Assembly (NCBI GenBank): GCA_937880805.1
Contig: CALGRR010000092.1
Span: 1 to 11,895 of the forward strand
Direction: 5' to 3'
DNA length: 11,895 nt
Source: an uncultured Clostridia bacterium
Lineage (GTDB): Bacteria; Bacillota; Clostridia; Oscillospirales; Acutalibacteraceae
Positions 8,180-11,895 of this stretch are shown here, piece by piece; the stretch's first letter is position 1; each line of letters opens with the position of its first letter. A program made the position numbers and the translations under genes. Below the pieces are notes generated by a model that did not search any database, had not been told where the DNA came from, and saw nothing but the letters and a program-made list of their open reading frames with translations.

Positions 8180-8716
8180 TTATTTTATTTCATTATCCAT
8201 AAACACTCTTGAACCGGTTGCACCCTTCTGACCCTGATACTTGCCGTTATAGGGATTCATTGCGGTGTCATCCATCTCTGCAAAAACAAGCTGACCCACT
8301 CTTCTGCCTGCTTTAAGCTCGATTGCACAGCGGTTTGCATTGAAGAGTTCAAGCGTTATTTCACCTTTGAAGCCCGGGTCAACCCAGCCTGCATTCTGAA
8401 TGAAAAGACCCATTCTTCCGAGCGAGCTTCTGCCCTCAACAAAGGCGGTGAGGTTATCGGGAAGCTCAAAGTATTCCATAGTTGTTGCAAGAACAAACTG
8501 ACCGGGAAGAATAACATAGGTGTCTGTTTCAATGGTTTCATATTCAATCTTATTTTCAAGGGTTATAATTCCCGTTGAGGAATCCTTGACTATGCTGAAG
8601 GTGTTGCCGAGCCTTATATCAATGCTTGCGGGCTGAATCTGTTCTTTTTCAATGGGCTCTGCAACAAGAGTTCCCTCTGCAAGCATTTTTATTAATGTTT
8701 TGTCAGACAGAATCAT
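8180..8716 (-). CDS. dcd: dCTP deaminase, possibly bifunctional DCD-DUT
   Basis: A 178-residue trimeric enzyme of the dUTPase fold that deaminates dCTP to dUTP for thymidylate synthesis, or, in bifunctional members, converts dCTP directly to dUMP. Seen: N-terminal MILSD, PASIDIRLG (29-37), EGRSSLGR (94-101), the strand NAGWVDPGFKGEITLEL (108-124) with catalytic Glu123, and the C-terminal YQGQKG lid (160-165). The AGW-x-D form at 109-113 resembles the bifunctional enzymes of Methanocaldococcus (AGWID) and Mycobacterium (AGFID) rather than the AHRID of monofunctional E. coli Dcd. The start has GAGGAG at 8725-8730, 8 bases upstream. This is the first gene of the probable dcd-apgM-metY operon and is divergent from the GH3 gene. 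The family call is firm; the dUTPase activity is inferred. Confidence 0.93.
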   Translation of the reverse strand: MILSDKTLIKMLAEGTLVAEPIEKEQIQPASIDIRLGNTFSIVKDSSTGIITLENKIEYETIETDTYVILPGQFVLATTMEYFELPDNLTAFVEGRSSLGRMGLFIQNAGWVDPGFKGEITLELFNANRCAIELKAGRRVGQLVFAEMDDTAMNPYNGKYQGQKGATGSRVFMDNEIK

Positions 8717-8751
8717 ATGTAAAGCTCCTCACAATTTCTTAATAATAAAAC

Positions 8752-8760
8752 ATTATAACA
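8752..8760 (-). promoter_or_regulatory. Extended -10 promoter of the dcd operon
   Basis: Minus strand TGTTATAAT: a perfect TATAAT (8752-8757) with the TGn extension. It is 35 bases upstream of the dcd start codon. No good -35 is present at the expected distance (ATGAAA at 8775-8780 is the nearest), which is usual for extended -10 promoters. AT-rich DNA follows to 8820. Confidence 0.65.
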
Positions 8761-8823
8761 CATACAAAAAAATATTTCATCTGTTTTATTTGTTTTTCTT
8801 GATTTTTTTATTCACTTATTGCC

Positions 8824-8852
8824 TTGACGGTTATCTGTTTTTGGTTTATATT
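8824..8852 (+). promoter_or_regulatory. Sigma-A promoter of the GH3 glycosidase gene
   Basis: A -35 TTGACG (8824-8829), a 17-base spacer and a -10 TATATT (8847-8852), 36 bases before the start codon. It diverges from the dcd promoter; the two -10 boxes are about 90 bases apart and share the AT-rich interval. I see no clear cre or LacI-type operator between promoter and start. Confidence 0.7.
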
Positions 8853-8888
8853 ATTAATGATTGATTTTCTTTTAAAGGAGGCAAAACA

Positions 8889-10985
8889 ATGACAAAATCG
8901 CAGGCAAGAGAAAATGCAAAAAAGCTTGTTGCAAAAATGACTGCAGAAGAAAAAATGTCCCAGCTTCTCTATAACTCACCCGCTATCGAGAGATTGGGAA
9001 TTAAAGAATATAACTGGTGGAACGAAGGTGCACACGGCGTTGCCCGTGCAGGCACGGCAACCGTTTTCCCCCACACAATCGCTATGGCGGCAACCTTTGA
9101 CCCCGAATTAATTGAAACCATTGCCGACGTTATTTCCACCGAGGGCAGAGCAAAATACAATAAGCACGTTGAGTATGGCGACCACGATATTTTCAAGGGT
9201 CTTACCTTCTGGGCACCCAACATCAATATATTCCGTGACCCCCGTTGGGGCAGAGGGCAGGAAACCTTTGGCGAAGACCCTTATCTTACCGCAACTCTCG
9301 GCACTCATTTTATTAAAGGCATTCAGGGTAACGGTGAATTTCTTAAAGCATCCGCCTGCTCAAAGCATTTTGCTGTTCACTCGGGCCCCGAGGCAGACCG
9401 ACACGGCTTTGATGCAAAGGTAAATCCCCACGACCTTTTTGAAACATATCTGCCCGCATTTGAAAAAACGGTTAAATCGGGCGTAACGGGCGTTATGGGT
9501 GCGTATAACCGCACAAACGGCGAGCCCTGCTGTGCTCATACATATCTTCTGGGCGAAATTCTCCGCAAGCAGTGGGAGTTTGACGGCTATGTTGTTTCCG
9601 ACTGCGGAGCACTCGGCGATATTTATAAATTCCATAAGTGTGCCGAAACAAAAACCGAGGCGGCTGCACTTGCACTCAAAAACACCTGCGACCTCAACTG
9701 CGGCGAAACCTTCGAGGCTCTTGTTGATGCCTATGAGCAGGATATGATAACCGATGAAGAAATCACCGCTGCGGCAGAAAGAGTTTACACCATCCGCTTC
9801 CTTCTCGGCGAATTTGAAGAAAACAGACCTTATTCCGATATTGGCTTTGATAAGCTTGATTGCAAGGAGCATAAGGAGCTTAATAAAAAAGCCGCAGAGC
9901 AATGCCTTGTTCTTCTTAAAAACGAAAATTCATATCTTCCTCTCAACAAAGAAAAGGTTGGCAGAATTGCCGTTGTAGGCCCCAACGCTTTGTCGGTTAC
10001 AGCACTTGAAGGCAACTATAACGGATATGCTTCCGAATATGTAACCGTTGCAGACGGTATCCGCCGTGTGTTCACGGATTCATATGTGAGCGTTGAAAGA
10101 GGCTCAAACTATTGCGATGAGTTCACCAACCATTGGTCAGGCTTCCAGAATATGATAAGCGACGGTGTTGCTGCCGCATCGGAAGCTGATATTACCGTTC
10201 TTGCACTCGGTCTTGACTGCTCAATCGAGGGTGAGGATACGGGCTATGATAATGATTATACCGCTTGCGGCGATAAGAAATCGCTTTATCTGCCCGCAAC
10301 CCAGCAGAAGCTTGCAGAAAGGGTTTGCGATGTTTGTGATAATGTTATTGTTGTTCTTATGTGCGGCAGCTCAATCGACCTTGGCGATAAGGTAACAAAC
10401 CACGCAAAGGCAATTATTCACGCATGGTATCCCGGTGCACTCGGCGGGCTTGCGGTTGCAAATCTGCTTACGGGCGGATTCTCACCCTGCGGTAAGCTTC
10501 CCGTTACAATTTACAGAGGCGACCACGATTTGCCCGATTTTACCGATTACAGTATGATTGGCAAAACCTACAGATACATAAAGGGCGAGCCCCGTTATCC
10601 CTTCGGCTACGGACTTTCATTCACAAGCTTTGCTTATGAAAATGCAAGCGTAACAGATAACGGAGATACACTTAAAGTCAGCGTTGAAATCAGGAACGCA
10701 GGCAACAGGAAGGGCATAGAGAAGGCTCAGGTTTATGCTTCATTTACCGACAGCCGCACCGTAACTCCTCATTTCCAGCTTTGCGGCATTAGGGCTGTTG
10801 AGCTTGATGCAGGCGAAAAGGCGGCGGTTGAATTTGAAATTGACCGTTATTGGATTAAGGCGGTAACCGATGAGGGCAAGAGAGTTGACCCCGACGGAAA
10901 GATTGCCCTTTATATCGGCGGACATCAGCCCGACGCAGTAAGTAACAGACTTCTCGGCAACGAGTGCATTAAGATTGAGTTATAA
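8889..10985 (+). CDS. Glycoside hydrolase family 3 beta-glucosidase/beta-xylosidase
   Basis: A retaining exo-glycosidase that removes terminal beta-linked sugars from oligosaccharides. Seen: 698 residues; WWNEGAHGV (43-51) and the NINIFRDPRWGRGQETFGEDP stretch (111-131) of the N-terminal barrel; KHF (159-161); nucleophile Asp238 in VVSDCGA; a second alpha/beta domain from about 337 to 575, with the SIEGED segment (445-450; Glu447 or Glu449 the likely acid/base) and the PFGYGLSFTSF junction (571-581); and a C-terminal fibronectin III-like domain (about 595-690). The WWNE start of the barrel is common in the beta-xylosidase/arabinosidase-like branch, but substrate cannot be fixed from sequence. 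There is no signal peptide, so it probably acts on imported oligosaccharides in the cytoplasm. AAAGGAGG (8874-8881) lies 7 bases before the ATG. It stands alone, with no transporter or regulator beside it. Confidence 0.93.
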   Translation: MTKSQARENAKKLVAKMTAEEKMSQLLYNSPAIERLGIKEYNWWNEGAHGVARAGTATVFPHTIAMAATFDPELIETIADVISTEGRAKYNKHVEYGDHDIFKGLTFWAPNINIFRDPRWGRGQETFGEDPYLTATLGTHFIKGIQGNGEFLKASACSKHFAVHSGPEADRHGFDAKVNPHDLFETYLPAFEKTVKSGVTGVMGAYNRTNGEPCCAHTYLLGEILRKQWEFDGYVVSDCGALGDIYKFHKCAETKTEAAALALKNTCDLNCGETFEALVDAYEQDMITDEEITAAAERVYTIRFLLGEFEENRPYSDIGFDKLDCKEHKELNKKAAEQCLVLLKNENSYLPLNKEKVGRIAVVGPNALSVTALEGNYNGYASEYVTVADGIRRVFTDSYVSVERGSNYCDEFTNHWSGFQNMISDGVAAASEADITVLALGLDCSIEGEDTGYDNDYTACGDKKSLYLPATQQKLAERVCDVCDNVIVVLMCGSSIDLGDKVTNHAKAIIHAWYPGALGGLAVANLLTGGFSPCGKLPVTIYRGDHDLPDFTDYSMIGKTYRYIKGEPRYPFGYGLSFTSFAYENASVTDNGDTLKVSVEIRNAGNRKGIEKAQVYASFTDSRTVTPHFQLCGIRAVELDAGEKAAVEFEIDRYWIKAVTDEGKRVDPDGKIALYIGGHQPDAVSNRLLGNECIKIEL

Positions 10986-11004
10986 AATAATTAAACCCAC
11001 CTGC

Positions 11005-11038
11005 AAGGGAGGCACTTCATAAGGAAGTTGCCTCCCTT
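11005..11038 (+). terminator. Strong hairpin after the GH3 gene, weak terminator
   Basis: An imperfect inverted repeat: arm 11005-11018 pairs with 11024-11038 with a single bulged base, loop of five. It begins 20 bases after the GH3 stop. Only TTT (of which one base is outside the stem) and then GG follow, so it is a poor intrinsic terminator on either strand. It may instead be part of the left flank of the IS200-like region. The stem is seen directly; its role is uncertain. Confidence 0.5.
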
Positions 11039-11064
11039 TGGCTTAATGCTTAAGCAAAAGACAA

Positions 11065-11083
11065 CCCCCGGTACAGCCGGGGG
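11065..11083. other. GC-rich hairpin upstream of tnpA
   Basis: Perfect 7-bp stem CCCCCGG/CCGGGGG (11065-11071 with 11077-11083) with a 5-base loop TACAG, followed by CAAAAAAG. It is 56 bases upstream of the tnpA -35 box. It may be the left-end hairpin recognised by TnpA or a leftover of a structured RNA. Positions 11084-11138 between it and the promoter hold only a short palindrome GAGCTC (11116-11121) and no gene. Confidence 0.5.
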
Positions 11084-11138
11084 CAAAAAAGACTTCAGTA
11101 AAGCCAAAACGGGCGAGCTCAAAGCAAGCCCAAAAGGA

Positions 11139-11168
11139 TTGAAAGATAATCAAACCTCCAAGTATAAT
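11139..11168 (+). promoter_or_regulatory. tnpA promoter
   Basis: A -35 TTGAAA (11139-11144), an 18-base spacer and a perfect -10 TATAAT (11163-11168). The predicted leader of about 45 bases can fold AGTAGT (11169-11174) with ATTACT (11189-11194, one G-U pair), just upstream of AAGGAGG (11202-11208). Hairpins in the tnpA leader are common in IS200, where expression is kept low. The -10 and the bases after it recur at the window's right edge. Confidence 0.7.
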
Positions 11169-11218
11169 AGTAGTGGTTTGGCAGCCGCATTACTAAAATA
11201 CAAGGAGGTTCAATTTTA

Positions 11219-11614
11219 ATGAAAAAAGAAAGCGAAATAAGAAGTTCATCCCACACAAAGTACAGATGTCAGTACCACATAGTATTTGCACCGAAATACA
11301 GAAGAAAAGTAATCTACGGAGAACTGAAAAAAGATATCGGACAAATATTGAGAAAATTGTGTGAGCAAAAGAATGTAGAAATACTTGAGGCAGAAGCGTG
11401 TTCCGACCACATACACATGCTTGTAAGTATCCCGCCGCATATAAGTGTAGCACAATTCATGGGATATCTCAAGGGAAAAAGTACATTGATGATTTTCGAC
11501 CGACACGCAAATTTAAAGTATAAGTACGGTTCCAGAAGTTTTTGGTGCAGAGGGTATTACGTAGATACAGTCGGTCGAAACAAAAAGCAAATAGCAGAAT
11601 ACATAAGGAACTAG
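11219..11614 (+). CDS. tnpA: IS200/IS605-family Y1 transposase TnpA, truncated by an in-frame amber codon
   Basis: A single-strand DNA transposase of the HUH superfamily, acting as a dimer. Seen: 131 residues up to the TAG; CQYHIVFAPKYRRK (17-30), the HUH motif as HIH (His64, His66) after SD, GYLKGKS (82-88), the YYVDTVGRN segment (113-121) and catalytic Tyr128 in EYIRN. Family TnpAs are about 150-160 residues and continue here with a glutamine and a tail ending near PFTGSK. In this copy that tail follows in frame after the stop (11615-11692), so the reading frame is damaged by one CAG-to-TAG change, not by a frameshift. In ISHp608 TnpA the Gln four residues after the catalytic Tyr is the third metal ligand; here that codon is the stop. 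The product probably lacks a complete active site unless the amber codon is read through. The start has AAGGAGG 10 bases upstream. The gene is richer in AGA, ATA and GTA codons than its neighbours, consistent with mobile origin. Confidence 0.9.
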   Translation: MKKESEIRSSSHTKYRCQYHIVFAPKYRRKVIYGELKKDIGQILRKLCEQKNVEILEAEACSDHIHMLVSIPPHISVAQFMGYLKGKSTLMIFDRHANLKYKYGSRSFWCRGYYVDTVGRNKKQIAEYIRN

Positions 11615-11692
11615 CTTGAAGAAGATTACGCAGTAGACCAAGTTACAATGAAAGAGTACATAGACCCGTTTACGGGTAGCAAGACAAAGTAG
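11615..11692 (+). pseudogene. Disconnected C-terminal tail of TnpA beyond the amber codon
   Basis: In frame with tnpA, 25 codons (starting LEEDYAVDQ, ending PFTGSKTK) lead to a TAG at 11690-11692. The sequence matches the usual C-terminal tail of IS200-type TnpA. Its preservation without frameshift or extra stops suggests the nonsense change is recent or that it can be suppressed. Full length with read-through would be 157 residues. Confidence 0.8.
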
Positions 11693-11703
11693 GCAAAATA
11701 AAA

Positions 11704-11826
11704 CAGCCGCACGGGAGCGGCTGCCAGTGAATGAAATGCGCTGCTAAACCTTCAAAGCCCCTTTCAGGGGCAAAGCCAGCAATCGCCCCTTGAAGGGGCA
11801 GTGCAAACCCCTGGCTATGCCAGGGG
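11704..11826. repeat. Cluster of four hairpins downstream of tnpA
   Basis: Four perfect stem-loops in 123 bases. (1) CAGCCGC/GCGGCTG, 11704-11710 with 11717-11723, loop 6. (2) GCCCCT/AGGGGC, 11757-11762 with 11766-11771, loop TTC. (3) the same GCCCCT/AGGGGC arms again, 11785-11790 with 11794-11799, loop TGA. (4) CCCCTGGC/GCCAGGGG, 11808-11815 with 11819-11826, loop TAT. Stems 2-4 share a CCCCT/AGGGG core at spacings of 28 and about 23 bases. None is followed by a T-tract, so they are not ordinary terminators. Hairpin 1 lies 12 bases after the tail's stop and is a candidate right-end TnpA recognition hairpin; the others may be REP-like repeats or a structured RNA. No coding sequence is seen here. 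Confidence 0.65.
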
Positions 11827-11855
11827 AAAAGAAAAGCTTATAGCGAGGGGAGAAG

Positions 11856-11895
11856 TAGACAAGAAAAAAGCTCCTTGGTATAGTAGAAGTGGTTT
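11856..11895 (+). promoter_or_regulatory. Promoter-like repeat resembling the tnpA promoter, cut by window edge
   Basis: TAGACA (11856-11861), a 17-base spacer and TATAGT (11879-11884) form a plausible sigma-A promoter. The 18 bases 11878-11895 match 11162-11179, covering the tnpA -10 and first transcribed bases, at 16 positions. Both copies are preceded by CTCC two or three bases earlier. The spacing between copies is 716 bases, about one IS200 length. It could begin another element or a related transcription unit beyond the window. Confidence 0.5.

Larger units (their letters stand above)
11005..11850 (+). mobile_element. IS200-type insertion sequence region (tnpA only), edges uncertain
   Basis: A single Y1 HUH transposase gene with its own promoter lies between structured non-coding flanks: about 180 bases upstream with two hairpins and about 160 bases downstream with four. 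No tnpB or IscB-like gene is present, which fits the IS200 subgroup of the IS200/IS605 family. These elements move as single-stranded DNA, recognise subterminal hairpins, and leave neither terminal inverted repeats nor target duplications, so exact ends cannot be read without a second copy or an empty site. The edges given are the outer structured segments. The transposase is broken by an amber codon (11612-11614). Confidence 0.6.

Noticed and set aside
8717..8888. Phage or plasmid attachment site or origin in the AT-rich divergent region
   Set aside because: The AT richness is explained by two divergent promoters; no DnaA boxes, iterons or direct repeats are evident.
11005..11138. Riboswitch or TnpB-type guide RNA upstream of tnpA
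   Set aside because: I recognise no known riboswitch core, and there is no TnpB/IscB gene to use a guide RNA.
11028..11219. A 63-codon frame with a TTG start ending in TAATG overlap with the tnpA start
   Set aside because: Its start lies in a hairpin arm, the tnpA promoter lies inside it, it has no ribosome binding site and its composition is low complexity. The stop/start overlap looks coincidental.
11219..11826. RAYT (REP-associated transposase) with REP hairpins
   Set aside because: The transposase matches compact IS200-type TnpA in motifs and length, and no GTAG-type REP box sits at the foot of the hairpins. Kept only as an alternative for the hairpin array.
11704..11826. CRISPR array or attC-like repeats
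   Set aside because: The hairpins differ in sequence and size, spacing is short, and there are no uniform spacers, no cas genes and no integrase.

Overview
The window looks like chromosomal DNA from an anaerobic, gut-type Firmicute of class Clostridia, probably Oscillospirales or a Ruminococcaceae relative. The evidence is strong AGGAGG-type ribosome binding sites, sigma-A style promoters, a repetitive InlB/Flg_new-type surface protein, a clostridial AbrB-like regulator with a C-terminal cysteine cluster, a cytosolic GH3 glycosidase and an IS200-type element. The taxonomic call is an inference from gene content; there is no rRNA here to settle it.

Layout. (1) Bases 1-2528, plus strand: the 3' part of a large extracellular protein built from about six beta-rich modules of the Listeria-Bacteroides (InlB B-repeat) type; its start lies outside the window. 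A strong terminator follows at 2554-2588. (2) Bases 2587-8716, minus strand: five genes in one direction. In transcription order they are dCTP deaminase (dcd), an ApgM-type phosphoglycerate mutase/proposed homoserine kinase, O-acetylhomoserine sulfhydrylase (metY), a small AbrB/SpoVT-like regulator with its own promoter and terminator, and a SERCA-type calcium P-type ATPase that converges on the surface-protein gene. dcd, apgM and metY are packed with gaps of 24 and 3 bases and are probably one operon driven by an extended -10 promoter near 8752-8760. (3) Bases 8717-8888: an AT-rich divergent promoter region. (4) Bases 8889-10985, plus strand: a GH3 beta-glucosidase/beta-xylosidase, probably cytoplasmic. 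(5) Bases 10986-11895: an IS200-like region with one tnpA gene flanked by hairpins. There are two hairpins upstream, four downstream, and a promoter-like repeat at the window edge that resembles the tnpA promoter.

Functional connections. metY uses O-acetylhomoserine, and the gene 3 bases upstream belongs to a family proposed to contain alternative homoserine kinases, so the pair may sit at the methionine/threonine branch point. The GH3 enzyme and the surface protein fit a carbohydrate-using gut bacterium, but neither belongs to a recognisable locus here.

Most of the window is ordinary housekeeping. I see no defence system, CRISPR array, prophage or biosynthetic cluster. The most unusual region is the IS200 segment. 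Its TnpA frame is interrupted by an amber codon exactly where the metal-binding glutamine should be, three residues after the catalytic tyrosine, and the remaining C-terminal tail is intact in frame beyond the stop. The surrounding hairpins and the repeated promoter box are not explained by the coding annotation.
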